Positions 1 to 9,302 of a DNA stretch of 20,661 nucleotides are shown one piece after another. Source of the stretch: an uncultured Roseateles sp. (GTDB lineage Bacteria > Pseudomonadota > Gammaproteobacteria > Burkholderiales > Burkholderiaceae); NCBI GenBank assembly GCA_946480605.1, contig CAMLKW010000058.1, positions 1 through 20,661 on the forward strand, in the 5' to 3' direction. Position 1 is the first letter of the stretch. The number at the start of each line of letters is the position of its first letter. The notes under the pieces are model-generated. The model was given only the letters and a program-made list of their open reading frames with translations, was not told the origin of the DNA and ran no database searches. Both the position numbers and the translations under genes were made by a program.

Positions 1-297
1 GGCGGCGCCGACATGGGCAAGGTGAAGCAGGCCATCAGCGGCGGCTTCGCCGACAGCCGCATCCTTCAAGTGCACGGCCAGCGCATGGTCGAGCGCGACT
101 TCGCCAAGCGCGCCGCCATGACGGTGCAGTTGAAGGACATGCGCAACGCGCTCAACACCGCCGAAGAGATCGGCTTCGAGGCGCCGATCACCGCGCTGTT
201 CGAGCGCCTGTTCGCCGAGGCGGCGGACCATGGCCTGTCCGACCTCGACCATTCCGCGCTGTTCGTGGAGCTGGCCAGCCGCAACGGGATGGCCTGA
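1..297 (+). CDS. Beta-hydroxyacid dehydrogenase, C-terminal fragment (2-hydroxy-3-oxopropionate reductase / 3-hydroxyisobutyrate dehydrogenase family)
   Basis: Frame 1 is open from the first base to a TGA at 295-297, so the gene is cut by the left edge and only about 98 C-terminal residues are seen. They match the all-helical C-terminal domain of NAD(P)-dependent beta-hydroxyacid dehydrogenases, with the typical QLKDMRNALNTAEE helix and the DHSALFVEL segment near the end. Family members reduce tartronate semialdehyde to glycerate or oxidise 3-hydroxyisobutyrate in the cytosol. The Rossmann domain and the catalytic lysine lie outside the window, so coenzyme and substrate cannot be judged. The DHSAL-type ending slightly favours tartronate semialdehyde reductase. 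A tRNA gene follows 28 bases after the stop with no terminator between them. Confidence 0.8.
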   Translation, partial: GGADMGKVKQAISGGFADSRILQVHGQRMVERDFAKRAAMTVQLKDMRNALNTAEEIGFEAPITALFERLFAEAADHGLSDLDHSALFVELASRNGMA

Positions 298-308
298 GAA
301 ACATTGAG

Positions 309-314
309 TAGAAT
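309..314 (+). promoter_or_regulatory. Possible -10 element for the tRNA-Ala gene
   Basis: TAGAAT matches the sigma-70 -10 consensus at five of six bases and sits 11 bases before the first tRNA base, so a start a few bases upstream of the mature end would fit. No convincing -35 box is found at the right distance; that stretch is the end of the upstream coding region. The tRNA could also be reached by read-through from the dehydrogenase gene. Confidence 0.4.
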
Positions 315-325
315 CCGCTCTGCGT

Positions 326-401
<76 letters not shown>

Positions 402-443
402 AACCAATCACCTGAACGATCCCGCATCGTCCCAGAGACTCCG

Positions 444-479
444 AAAAGCCCTTGAGAATCAAAGCTCCAGGGCTTTTTT
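444..479 (+). terminator. Intrinsic terminator after tRNA-Ala
   Basis: A 9-bp perfect stem (AAAAGCCCT at 444-452 with AGGGCTTTT at 469-477) closes a 16-base loop and runs into a six-T tract (474-479). It lies 43 bases after the tRNA CCA and before the RND operon, so it should end the tRNA transcript. The A-rich 5' arm also gives a U tract in the opposite direction. Confidence 0.85.
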
Positions 480-526
480 CTTGCCCGCTCGCTCCGTGAT
501 CACTCGCACCTCCGGGATGCGGCCCT

Positions 527-1726
527 ATGACGACACACGTGCTCCACAAGACCCTGCTTCTCCCCTCCTTGGCCACCCTGCTGCTGCTGGGCGCCTGCCA
601 GGACAAGAAAGGCCCCGAGCCGACCAGGGGCGGCGCGCCCGAGGTCGGCGTGGTCAGCGTCGGCACCCAGGACGCACCGCTGGAACTGGACCTGCCGGGC
701 CGGCTGTCGGCCAGCCAGGTGGCGGAGATCCGGCCCCAGGTCAGCGGCATCGTGCTGAAGCGGCTGTTCACTGAAGGATCGCAGGTCAGGGCCGGCCAGC
801 CGCTGTACCAGTTGGACCCGGCCACGCTGGAGGCCGAGCGCGCCCGCACCGCCGCCGCGCTGCTGAAGGCACAGGCCTCGCTCGCCGTGGCTGCTAGCCG
901 TGCCGCGCGGGATGCCGAGCTGCTGAAGGCTGACGCCATCAGCCGCCAGGCCGCCGACGACAGCGCCGGTGCGCTGAAGCAGGCCGAGGCCGACGTGGCC
1001 GTGGCCCGCGCCGCGCTGGACGCCGCCCGCGTGCAGCTGGAACGCGCCCGCATCGCCGCGCCTATCAGCGGCCGGGTGGAGATCTCGACCGTCACCGCCG
1101 GCGCGCTGGTGACCGCCAACCAGACCCAGGCACTGACCACCGTGCAGCAGCTGGACCCCATGCAGGTGGACATCGTGCAGAGCAGCGCCGAGATGCTGGG
1201 CCTGCGCCGCCAGCTGGACGGCGGCACGGGCAGCCGGCAGATCCGCCTGCTGCTGGAGGACGGCAGCCAGCACCCGCAGCCCGGCACGCTGCAGGTCAGC
1301 GGCATCACCGTGGACCGCGGCACCGGCGCCGTGACGCTGCGCGCCACGGTGCCCAACCCCAAGGGCACGCTGCTGCCCGGCATGGTGGTGCGCGCCCGGC
1401 TGCTGGCCGGCGTGGACCGCGGCGTCATCCTGGTGCCGCAGCAGGGCGTCAGCCGCTCGCCCACGGGCGACGCGACCGCGCTGGTGGTCGGCGAAGGCAG
1501 CAAGGTCGAGCGCCGCCGCCTGGTGCTGGAGCGCGCCGTGGGCAACCAGTGGCTGGTGACCAGCGGCCTGAAGGTGGGCGACCAGCTCATCGTCGAAGGC
1601 CTGCAGCGTGCGCGACCCAACCAGGTGGTGAAGCCGGTGCCGGCCGGGGCCGCCAAGGCCAGGAAGGGCAGCGCGCCCGGGTCGGCCGCACCCTCGGCCG
1701 CCTCCGCCGCCAGCAAGGGCGCCTGA
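527..1726 (+). CDS. RND efflux periplasmic adaptor subunit (MexA/AcrA-like lipoprotein)
   Basis: This 399-residue protein is a membrane-fusion adaptor of a tripartite multidrug efflux pump. The N-terminus is a lipoprotein signal with lipobox LGAC at residues 21-24, so Cys24 should be acylated and anchor the protein in the inner membrane. Next come the first lipoyl half-motif and beta-barrel strands (LDLPGRLSASQVAEIRPQV, about 52-70), a long alanine- and arginine-rich helical hairpin (about 100-175), and the second lipoyl half (RIAAPISGRV). The tail is rich in Ala, Ser and Lys and looks disordered. Length fits the family (about 370-400). It is the first gene of the operon, with three bases between its stop and the pump start. 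The ribosome site before this ATG is weak, and no regulator gene lies beside the operon in the window. Confidence 0.93.
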   Translation: MTTHVLHKTLLLPSLATLLLLGACQDKKGPEPTRGGAPEVGVVSVGTQDAPLELDLPGRLSASQVAEIRPQVSGIVLKRLFTEGSQVRAGQPLYQLDPATLEAERARTAAALLKAQASLAVAASRAARDAELLKADAISRQAADDSAGALKQAEADVAVARAALDAARVQLERARIAAPISGRVEISTVTAGALVTANQTQALTTVQQLDPMQVDIVQSSAEMLGLRRQLDGGTGSRQIRLLLEDGSQHPQPGTLQVSGITVDRGTGAVTLRATVPNPKGTLLPGMVVRARLLAGVDRGVILVPQQGVSRSPTGDATALVVGEGSKVERRRLVLERAVGNQWLVTSGLKVGDQLIVEGLQRARPNQVVKPVPAGAAKARKGSAPGSAAPSAASAASKGA

Positions 1727-1729
1727 CCC

Positions 1730-4700
1730 ATGGCGTCCTTCTTCATCGACCGGCCCATCTTCGCCTGGGTCATCGCCATCGTCATCATGCTGGCGGGCGC
1801 GGGCGCCATCCACCAGCTCGCGCTGGAGCGCTACCCCGACATCGCGCCGACGCGCGTGTCCATCAACACCAGCTATCCGGGCGCGTCGGCCAAGGCCATC
1901 GAGGACTCGGTGACGCAGATCGTCGAGCAGAGCCTGAAAGGCATCGACGGCCTGCTGTCCATGGAGTCCAGCAGCAGCGCCGCGGGCAACGCGAACACCA
2001 CGCTGACGTTTGTTGCCGGCACCAACCCCGACACCGCCCAGGTGCAGGTGCAGAACAAGGTGCAGTCCATCATCAGCCGGCTGCCGCAGGCGGTGCAGGC
2101 CCAGGGCGTGCGCGTCACCAAGTCGGGCACCGACTTCCTGATGGTGATGATGCTGACCAGCGACGACCCTGCGGTCACCTCGGGCGACCTGGGCGACTAC
2201 CTGAACAGCACGCTGGTGGACATCATCAGCCGCGTCGAGGGCGTGGGCGACGTCAACGTGTTCGGCTCCGGCTATGCGATGCGCATCTGGCTGGACCCGC
2301 TGAAGCTGCAGCGCTACGCGCTGGTGCCCGGCGACATCCGCACCGCGCTGCAGCAGCAGAACACCGAGGTGTCGGCCGGCCAGATCGGCGCCCAGCCGGT
2401 GCCCGAGGGCCAGCGGCTCACCGCCATCATCACGGCGCGCTCCAAGCTGACCACGGCCGACGAGTTCAAGAACGTGGTGCTGCGCGTGCAGGCCGACGGC
2501 TCGGCGCTGCGCCTCGGAGACGTGGCCCGCGTGGAACTGGGCCGCGACAGCTACACCACCAATGTGCGCTCCAGCGGCCGCACGGCCGCGGGCGTCGCCA
2601 TCTTCCCGGCCAGCGGCGCCAACGCGCTGGCCACGGGCGATGCCGTGAAGGCCAAGATCAAGGAGCTGGAGCCCTTCTTCCCGCCCGGCTACAAGGCCAC
2701 CGTCACCTTCGACACCACGCCCTTCATCCGCGTCTCCATCGAGGGCGTGGTGCAGACGCTGATCGAGGCCATCCTGCTGGTGGTGGCCATCATGTATCTG
2801 TTCATGCAGAACCTGCGCGCCACGCTGGTGCCGGCGATTGCGGTGCCGGTGGTGCTGATGGGCACCTTCGGCGTGCTGGCGCTGGCGGGCTTCTCGATCA
2901 ACTCGCTGACCATGTTCGGCCTGGTGCTGGCCATCGGCCTGCTGGTGGACGACGCCATCGTCGTGGTCGAGAACGTCGAGCGGCTGATGCGCGAGGAGGG
3001 CTTGTCGCCCAAGGACGCGACGAGGCAGAGCATGCAGGAGATCACCGGCGCGCTGGTCGGCATCGCCGTCGTGCTGTCGGCGGTGTTCATCCCCATGGCC
3101 TTCTTCGGCGGCTCGACCGGCATCATCTACCGGCAGTTCTCCATCACGGTGGTGAGCGCGATGGTGCTGTCGGTGCTGGTGGCGATGACGCTGTCGCCTG
3201 CCCTCTGTGCCACGGTCCTGAAGCCCGTGCACAAGGGCGAGCACGCGGCCCACGGTGGGCCTTTCGGCAAGCAGCTGGACTGGTTCTTCGGCGGCTTCAA
3301 CCGCCGCTTCGACGCCTTCACCGAGCGCTATGTGCGCGGCGTGGGCGGCCTCTCCAAGCGCGGCGTGCGCAGCTTCGCCGTCTACCTGGCCGTCATCGCC
3401 GCCATGGCCTGGATGTACAAGGCCCTGCCCACCTCCTTCCTGCCCGACGAGGACCAGGGTGGCCTGCAGATCCAGGTGCGCATGGCGCCCGGCGCCACGT
3501 CCGAGCGGCTGGAGGGCGTGATGCAGGAGCTGGAGGCCTATCTGGCCGAGCAGAAGGACGTGCTGTTCTACAACGTCGTGCGCGGCGCCGGCGGCGACCA
3601 GGGCTCGGGCCAGGGCTTCATCCGCCTGCAGGACTGGAGCGAACGCAAGACGCCCGAACAGGCGGCCGGCGCGCTGGCCGAGCGCTTCACGCGCGAGCTG
3701 GGCCGGCGCATCCGCGATGCCAATGTCTTCATCGTGCAGCCGCCCACCGTGCGCGGCCTGGGCGGCAGCGCGGGCATCCAGCTGTTCCTGCAGGACCTGG
3801 GCGGCCTGGGCCAGGACAAGCTGGTGGAGGCCCGCGAGCAGCTCATCGACCTGGCCAACAAGCATCCCGAGCTGAGCCGCACCCGCACCAACAGCCTCAC
3901 CGAGACGCCGCAGCTGCAGATCAGCATCGACGACCACAAGGCCGGCGTGCTGGGCGTGCAGCCCAGCGTCATCAACGACACCATGTCCATCGCGCTGGGC
4001 GGCGCCTACGTGAACGACTTCATCGACCGTGGCCGCGTCAAGCGCGTGCTGGTGCAGGGCGAAGGCGCCTATCGCGCCGCACCCGACAGCATCAATCACT
4101 GGTACGTGCGCAACACGGCCGGGCAGATGGTGTCGTTCTCGGCCTTTGCATCCAGCAAATGGATCAACGGCCCGCGCCAGCTGGTGCGCTACAACGGCAG
4201 CTCGGCCTACGAGATCCAGGCCGACGTGCCGCCGGGCGTCAGCTCGGGTGCCGCGATGAAGGCCATGGAGCAGGTGCTGGCCGAGATGCCGCCCGGCATC
4301 GGCTACGAATGGTCGGGCCGCAGCTACCAGGAGCGGCTGTCGGGCGACCAGGCGCCGCTGCTGTACGCCGTGTCGGTGCTGTTCATCTTCCTGTGCCTGG
4401 CCGCGCTGTACGAGAGCTGGTCGGTGCCGTTCAGCGTGATGCTGGTGGTGCCGCTTGGCATCCTGGGCGCGCTGGCCGCCAGCCATCTGGGCGGGCAGAA
4501 CAACGACGTGTTCTTCCAGGTCGGCCTGCTGACCACGGTGGGCCTGTCGGCCAAGAACGCCATCCTCATCGTCGAGTTCGCGCAGACGCTGCTGGCGCGC
4601 GGCATGGGCCTGCTGGACGCGGTGCTGCTGGCCAGCCGCCAGCGCCTGCGCCCCATCCTGATGACCTCGCTGGCCTTCATGATGGGCGTGCTGCCGCTGG

Positions 4701-4879
4701 CCTATTCCAGCGGCGCCGGCTCGGGCTCGCAGAAGGCCATCGGCTTCGGCGTGCTGGGCGGCATGGCCAGCGCGACGGTGCTGGGCATCTTCTTCGTGCC
4801 GCTGTTCTACCTGTGGGTGCAGCGGCGCTTCGGCGGCTTCAAGAGCCACGCCGCGACCGCCGCGGAGGTGAAGGCATGA
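1730..4879 (+). CDS. RND multidrug efflux pump, inner-membrane subunit (HAE1 family, AcrB/MexB-like)
   Basis: The 1049-residue length is typical of proton-driven HAE1 pumps. The N-terminus MASFFIDRPIFAWVIAIVIM is the standard first membrane helix and is followed by a large periplasmic loop. The proton-relay residues are where AcrB has them: Asp407-Asp408 in GLLVDDAIVVVEN (helix 4), Lys942 in GLSAKNAILIVEF (helix 10) and Arg972 in RQRLRPILMTS (helix 11), so the pump should be active. The second periplasmic loop follows KALPTSFLPDEDQGG. It moves hydrophobic or amphiphilic compounds from the periplasm and inner membrane to the outer-membrane channel encoded next. Its stop overlaps the start of that gene in an ATGA. 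The actual substrates (antibiotics, solvents, plant phenolics) cannot be read from the sequence. Confidence 0.96.
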   Translation: MASFFIDRPIFAWVIAIVIMLAGAGAIHQLALERYPDIAPTRVSINTSYPGASAKAIEDSVTQIVEQSLKGIDGLLSMESSSSAAGNANTTLTFVAGTNPDTAQVQVQNKVQSIISRLPQAVQAQGVRVTKSGTDFLMVMMLTSDDPAVTSGDLGDYLNSTLVDIISRVEGVGDVNVFGSGYAMRIWLDPLKLQRYALVPGDIRTALQQQNTEVSAGQIGAQPVPEGQRLTAIITARSKLTTADEFKNVVLRVQADGSALRLGDVARVELGRDSYTTNVRSSGRTAAGVAIFPASGANALATGDAVKAKIKELEPFFPPGYKATVTFDTTPFIRVSIEGVVQTLIEAILLVVAIMYLFMQNLRATLVPAIAVPVVLMGTFGVLALAGFSINSLTMFGLVLAIGLLVDDAIVVVENVERLMREEGLSPKDATRQSMQEITGALVGIAVVLSAVFIPMAFFGGSTGIIYRQFSITVVSAMVLSVLVAMTLSPALCATVLKPVHKGEHAAHGGPFGKQLDWFFGGFNRRFDAFTERYVRGVGGLSKRGVRSFAVYLAVIAAMAWMYKALPTSFLPDEDQGGLQIQVRMAPGATSERLEGVMQELEAYLAEQKDVLFYNVVRGAGGDQGSGQGFIRLQDWSERKTPEQAAGALAERFTRELGRRIRDANVFIVQPPTVRGLGGSAGIQLFLQDLGGLGQDKLVEAREQLIDLANKHPELSRTRTNSLTETPQLQISIDDHKAGVLGVQPSVINDTMSIALGGAYVNDFIDRGRVKRVLVQGEGAYRAAPDSINHWYVRNTAGQMVSFSAFASSKWINGPRQLVRYNGSSAYEIQADVPPGVSSGAAMKAMEQVLAEMPPGIGYEWSGRSYQERLSGDQAPLLYAVSVLFIFLCLAALYESWSVPFSVMLVVPLGILGALAASHLGGQNNDVFFQVGLLTTVGLSAKNAILIVEFAQTLLARGMGLLDAVLLASRQRLRPILMTSLAFMMGVLPLAYSSGAGSGSQKAIGFGVLGGMASATVLGIFFVPLFYLWVQRRFGGFKSHAATAAEVKA

Positions 4880-6264
4880 AGCGGCACGCACTGCCCCTGA
4901 TCACCGCCGCCGCGCTGCTGGCGGGCTGCGGCAGCCTGGTGCCGCCCGCCGGCACCGCCACGCCGCCGCTGCGCCAGGACTTCCGTGTGGGCATGACGCC
5001 CATGGACATCCGCACCGACACGGCGAATGAGTGGGACGGCTTCTTCGCGGACGAGCGGCTGCGCAAGGTCGTGGGCATCGCGCTGACGGGCAACCGCAGC
5101 CTGCAGGCCAGCGCCGCAGCCGTGGAGCGCGTGCGCGCGCAGTACCGCATCGCCGAGGCCGGCCGCCTGCCCACCGTCAACGTCGGCGCCTCCGCCAACC
5201 GGCAGGAGACGGCTGGCAGCACGAGCACCAGCTACAGCGTCAACCTGGGCCTGGCCAGCTACGAGATCGACCTGTTCAACCGCCTGGGCAGCCTGGAGGG
5301 CGCCGCCCTGGCCCGCTACCTGGCCCAGCAGGAGACGCAGCGCGGCGCCCAGCTGAGCCTGGTTGCCGAGACGGCCAACGCCTGGCTGACGCTGGCGGCC
5401 GAGCAGCAGCGCCTGACGCTGGCCCGAAAGCTGCGCGACAGCCAGCAGCGCACGCTGAACCTGACCGAGCAGCGCCACCAGCTGGGCGCCGCGTCCGGCC
5501 TGGAGCGCGCCCGCGCCCGCACGGCCTTCGAGGCCGCCCGCGGCGATGCCACCCGCGCGCAGAGCGCCGTCACGCAGGCGCGCCTGCAGCTGGAGCTGCT
5601 GGCCGGCCAGCCGCTGCCCGACGATCTGCTGCCCGCCACGCAGGACCTGACCCCCGTCACCGCCCTGCCCGCCCTCCCGGCGGGTCTGCCGGCCGAGCTG
5701 CTGCTGCAGCGGCCCGACCTGCGCGCCGCCGAGCAGCAGCTGCAGGCCGCGGCCTTCGACGTGGGCGCCGCCCGCGCCGCGCGCTTCCCGCGCCTGACGC
5801 TGACTGCCAGCGCCGGCACGCGCAGCCCGGAGCTGGACGGCCTGTTCAAGAGCGGCACCGGCTTCTGGAGCGTGCTGCCGCAGCTGGACCTGCCGCTGTT
5901 CGATGGCGGCGCACGGGCCGCGCAGGTGGACGCCAGCGAAGCCAGCCGCCGCCAGGCGCTCGCCAGCTACGAGGGCGCACTGCAGTCCGCCTTCCGCGAG
6001 GTGGCCGATGCGCTGGCCGTGCGCGACGGCCTGGCCGAACGGCTGGACGCACAGCAGGCCCAGGTGGCCGCCGCCGCGCAGACCCTGCGCTTCGCCGAAG
6101 ACAGCTACCGCCTGGGCGCCAGCAGCCAGCTGGAGCTGCTGGACGCGCAGCGCCAGTTGGCCGCTGCACAGCAGGCGCTGGTGACGCTGCGCCAGACCGA
6201 GCAGGCCAACCGCATCACGCTGCTGCGCGTGCTGGGCGGGCGCTGGGCGCCGGCAGGCGCCTGA
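4876..6264 (+). CDS. Outer-membrane efflux lipoprotein (OprM/NodT family)
   Basis: The 462-residue protein is the outer-membrane channel of the tripartite pump. The start at 4876 is chosen because it overlaps the pump stop (ATGA), has GGAGG at 4864-4868 seven bases upstream, and gives a lipoprotein signal ending in LLAGC with Cys18 as the acylation site. The two-fold repeated structure is visible: the first TolC-like half has LASYEIDLFNRLGSLEGA and the second has LPQLDLPLFDGGARAAQVDAS, each followed by long Ala/Gln/Arg-rich helices. The segment LLLQRPDLRAAEQQLQAA is a family hallmark. The order adaptor, pump, channel is that of mexAB-oprM. The reading frame stays open far upstream inside the pump gene; that part is a shadow. 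Confidence 0.95.
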   Translation: MKRHALPLITAAALLAGCGSLVPPAGTATPPLRQDFRVGMTPMDIRTDTANEWDGFFADERLRKVVGIALTGNRSLQASAAAVERVRAQYRIAEAGRLPTVNVGASANRQETAGSTSTSYSVNLGLASYEIDLFNRLGSLEGAALARYLAQQETQRGAQLSLVAETANAWLTLAAEQQRLTLARKLRDSQQRTLNLTEQRHQLGAASGLERARARTAFEAARGDATRAQSAVTQARLQLELLAGQPLPDDLLPATQDLTPVTALPALPAGLPAELLLQRPDLRAAEQQLQAAAFDVGAARAARFPRLTLTASAGTRSPELDGLFKSGTGFWSVLPQLDLPLFDGGARAAQVDASEASRRQALASYEGALQSAFREVADALAVRDGLAERLDAQQAQVAAAAQTLRFAEDSYRLGASSQLELLDAQRQLAAAQQALVTLRQTEQANRITLLRVLGGRWAPAGA

Positions 6265-6274
6265 GGCGGCCGAC

Positions 6275-6305
6275 AAAAAAAGCCTCGGCGAGGTCGCCGA
6301 GGCTT
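6275..6305 (-). terminator. Intrinsic terminator of the TonB receptor transcript, probably shared with the RND operon
   Basis: The arms AAGCCTCGGCGA (6280-6291) and TCGCCGAGGCTT (6294-6305) are perfectly complementary, with the innermost pair open to give a small loop. On the minus strand the hairpin is followed by seven U (the A tract at 6275-6281), a textbook terminator for the receptor gene that ends at 6397. The hairpin begins 16 bases after the stop of the convergent efflux channel gene and may also stop that operon, though there is no U tract in that direction. Confidence 0.85.
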
Positions 6306-6396
6306 GAAAGTCTTCGCGCCGCGCAGGGCGGGCCCGCGCGTGGACGAAGAACACCGGGAATCGGTCGGCAGGCCGGCACGGCCCGCCTGCACGGGG

Positions 6397-9240
6397 TCAG
6401 AACCGGCACTCGCCCGTCAGCACATAGGCCCGGCCCAGCACGTCGGCCACGCTGGTCAGGTAGCCGCGGTAGGCGGTGTGGTTGGTCAGCGGCGGCTCCT
6501 TGTCCAGCAGGTTGCTGACGCCCAGCGACAGCTTGATGTTCTTGAAGCCGCTGTACTTCAGCATCAGGTTGTACTGCGAGTAGGACGCAACCTTGCGCGG
6601 CCCGGTCGTGCCGGCGCCGGTGGCGGCCGGCAGGTTCTGGTCGACTATTCTGCTCTGGTAGCGCTGCGACAGCTGCACCATCCAGTCGGCGTTCTGCCAC
6701 GCCACCTGCGCCGTGTGGCGCCAGCGGTTGTTCAGGCCGCGCGTCGCGTTGGACAGGCCCGCGTTCGGGTTCACCGGCACCACGTCGTTGTAGTAGCCCA
6801 GCGCCGATACCCAGTCGCCGTTGTTGACGCCCTCGGAGCGTGCGTCCCATTTCGTCAGGTAGGCGACGTCGATGCCGCCCGACAGCGTGCCCCAGCTCTG
6901 CTTGGGCGCGATGTACTTGAGGCTCGCGTCGATGCCGGCGCCGCGGATGGAGCCGACGTTGGACGGCGTGTTGATGACGGCGTCGCGCGAGCCCGAGGTG
7001 GACAGCACGCCCAGCGTGCCGTCGGCGTTGCGCAGGAACAGGCCCGGGTAGGTGGCGGGGTTGGCCAGGATGTAGTCGATGGCGCGGTTGCCGATGACCT
7101 CGTCGATCTGCGTGCGCCAGTAGTCCAGCGTCAGCGTCAGGTTCTTCATGGGCTCGAAGCCCATGCCGAAGGTCAGGCTGCGCGAGGTCTCGGGCTTCAC
7201 GCCGGCGTTGTTGGGCACCTTGGTGATCTGGTTGTAGCCGGTCAGGCTGCAGACCAGCTCGGGCGCGAAGCCGGCCTTGGCCGTCGGCACGCCGTTGACC
7301 ACGGGGCAGTTCAGCGGGTCGTTGAACACCGGGATCAGCGTGCGCTCGGTCTCCTTGGTGTAGATCTCGGGCAGGCTGGGCGCGCGGTAGCCGGTGTTGG
7401 CCGAGGCGCGCAGCACCAGGCTCTTCAGCGGCGTCCAGCGCGCGCTGAGCTTGGGGTTGATGGTGGTCTCGCCCAGGTCGCCGTACTTGTCGCCGCGCAC
7501 CGAGGCGTTCAGCGTCAGCTCGCGCAGCAGCGGCGCGTCCAGCTCGGCGTACAGCGAGGTGATGGTGCGGCCGATCTGGGTGCTGGTGGCCGAGGTGGCG
7601 CCGCTGGCGAGGTTGTCGCCGCCCAGCAGGTCGATCTGGCCGTTCAGCGCCGTCGACAAGTCGTTGCCGGCCTGGCCGATGGCCTTCCAGGTGTCGCGGC
7701 GCAGCTCGCCGCCCACGGCCAGCATCATGTCGCCGCCGGCCAGCTTCATGACGGCACGTGAGAAGGTGGCGTCCAGGCTGCTGTTCTCGGCGCGGTGCAG
7801 GCGCAGCGTGCGGCCGTCCAGCGACGCGCCTGCCAGCAGTTCCAGTCCGGCGGCGTCCTGCAGGCCGAAGGGGTTGAGCTTGGGGTCGAGGAACAGCGTG
7901 CGCGACGTGGCGCCCTGCACGGTCGCGATGCCGGTGACGCTCAGCCAGCCCGAGCCGGCCTTGGTGTTGCGCTCCGAGCGGCCGTAGTTCAGGCCGGCGC
8001 GGTAGTCCCAGCTGCCCAGTGCGCCCTCGGCGGTCAGCACGAGGCGGTCGTTGCTGTGCACGTCGTTGCGGATGCGCGCGCCGGCATCGGCCACCGACCA
8101 CAGCACGTCGATGGGCCGGCCGGCCAGGTTCAGCCCCGGCACCGCAGGCACCTTGCCGTTGCCCGGGTAGTAGGGGTGGGTGCTGGTCAGCCGCACCGTG
8201 GGCGCGGCCGGGTTGTTGTACTGGTCGACCTCGAATTGGCTGTGGTTGAACTCGGCCGTGATCTGGTGGTCGCCCGGCAACTGCAGCTTGCCCTGCGCGT
8301 AGAAGTTCAGGATGCCGTTCTTGTTGCTGAAGGTCGTGTACTGCGTGTTGGCGTCCAGGAAGCAAGTCTGGCGCCCCCCCGAGGTGCTGGGCACCGAGTA
8401 CGGCGGCATGCAGCCGCTGGCGTACATCGGGTTGTAGCGCACCGTGCGCAGCGATGCGGTGGGGTTGGTCGGGTCGGTGAAGTTGCCGGGCGTCGCGTTC
8501 GCGCCCAGGCCCGGCGCGGTGCTGATGCCCAAGGCGGTCAGCGCGGAGCCGTCGGTCAGCTCGGGGCGGGCCGCGCGCGGCAGTTCCTCGCGCTTCTGGA
8601 TGTCGAAGGCGGCATAGACGTTCCAGCGGTCCTGGGCCAGGTCGCCGATGCCGGCGATCAGGCCCAGCGCGCGTGTCGCACCGCCACCGGAACGCTCGGG
8701 CGTCATCGCCTCCAGCTTGATGCCCACACCCTTGTATGACGGCAGCGTGTAGAAGGCCTGCACACCGCCCATCGCGTCGGAGCCGTAGCTGGACGAGGCG
8801 CCGTCGCGCAGGATGTCGACGTGGCTCAGCGCCATGCGCGGCATCACGTTGACGCTGACGTACTGGTTGGTCAGCGGCTCCTTGGCCAGGCGGCGGCCGT
8901 TCAGCAGCGTCAGCGTGCGCATGGGGCCGAAGCCGCGCAGGCTGGTCATGGGGCCGGCCGTGCCGGCATTGGTGCCCAGCGAGTTCGCCTGCGGCAGCTC
9001 CAGCATCATGTCCTTCAGCTCGGTGTTGACGCGGGCGCTCAGCTCCGTCGCCTTCATCGACGTGACCGGCAGCGCGGCCTCATCGTTGATGGAGCGCCGG
9101 ATGATGGAGCCGGTGATCTCGACGCGCTCGATGACCTGGGTCTCCTGGGCCTGCGCCAGCGGGTGGGTGCCGGCGAGGCTGAGCAGCGCGAGGGCGATCG
9201 CGGTCGGTCGAGCTGCCGACGGTCGGCGGGGGTGTTGCAT
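6397..9240 (-). CDS. TonB-dependent outer-membrane receptor
   Basis: The 947-residue protein is a ligand-gated outer-membrane importer driven by TonB-ExbB-ExbD. The start at 9240 has AGGAG (9248-9252) seven bases upstream and is followed by a signal peptide ending near AQA (residue 31). The mature N-terminus QVIERVEITGS looks like a TonB-box region. The plug follows (about residues 45-160), with LNGRRLAKEPL and VDILRDGASSSYGSDAMGGV, both common in this receptor class. The rest is a 22-strand barrel ending in a C-terminal phenylalanine. Size and plug type resemble the large receptors for glycans and other carbon sources in proteobacteria more than classical siderophore receptors, but the ligand is unknown. 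It lies 62 bases downstream of the GntR gene on the same strand with no terminator between, so it is probably in the same transcript. Confidence 0.93.
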   Translation of the reverse strand: MQHPRRPSAARPTAIALALLSLAGTHPLAQAQETQVIERVEITGSIIRRSINDEAALPVTSMKATELSARVNTELKDMMLELPQANSLGTNAGTAGPMTSLRGFGPMRTLTLLNGRRLAKEPLTNQYVSVNVMPRMALSHVDILRDGASSSYGSDAMGGVQAFYTLPSYKGVGIKLEAMTPERSGGGATRALGLIAGIGDLAQDRWNVYAAFDIQKREELPRAARPELTDGSALTALGISTAPGLGANATPGNFTDPTNPTASLRTVRYNPMYASGCMPPYSVPSTSGGRQTCFLDANTQYTTFSNKNGILNFYAQGKLQLPGDHQITAEFNHSQFEVDQYNNPAAPTVRLTSTHPYYPGNGKVPAVPGLNLAGRPIDVLWSVADAGARIRNDVHSNDRLVLTAEGALGSWDYRAGLNYGRSERNTKAGSGWLSVTGIATVQGATSRTLFLDPKLNPFGLQDAAGLELLAGASLDGRTLRLHRAENSSLDATFSRAVMKLAGGDMMLAVGGELRRDTWKAIGQAGNDLSTALNGQIDLLGGDNLASGATSATSTQIGRTITSLYAELDAPLLRELTLNASVRGDKYGDLGETTINPKLSARWTPLKSLVLRASANTGYRAPSLPEIYTKETERTLIPVFNDPLNCPVVNGVPTAKAGFAPELVCSLTGYNQITKVPNNAGVKPETSRSLTFGMGFEPMKNLTLTLDYWRTQIDEVIGNRAIDYILANPATYPGLFLRNADGTLGVLSTSGSRDAVINTPSNVGSIRGAGIDASLKYIAPKQSWGTLSGGIDVAYLTKWDARSEGVNNGDWVSALGYYNDVVPVNPNAGLSNATRGLNNRWRHTAQVAWQNADWMVQLSQRYQSRIVDQNLPAATGAGTTGPRKVASYSQYNLMLKYSGFKNIKLSLGVSNLLDKEPPLTNHTAYRGYLTSVADVLGRAYVLTGECRF

Positions 9241-9302
9241 GGCTTGTCTCCTGGGGTGGCTGGGTGGGGCGTGGCCTCTGCGTGCCTGGCCCCGGGGGTG
9301 GA

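Noticed and set aside
1549..4875. Apparent N-terminal extension of over 1100 residues on the outer-membrane channel frame
   Set aside because: This part overlaps the pump gene in another frame and has no domain content; the ATGA overlap, ribosome site and lipobox place the real start at 4876.
500..4891. Very long open frame (1463 codons) on the minus strand opposite the RND genes
   Set aside because: The translation is His/Arg/Gln/Ala-rich low-complexity text without domains, while the plus strand carries unmistakable adaptor and pump proteins. Long antisense frames are expected in DNA with such high third-position GC.
6304..7761. Plus-strand open frame opposite the TonB receptor
   Set aside because: Gly/Arg/Val/Gln-rich translation without motifs, beginning inside the terminator; it is a shadow of the receptor gene.
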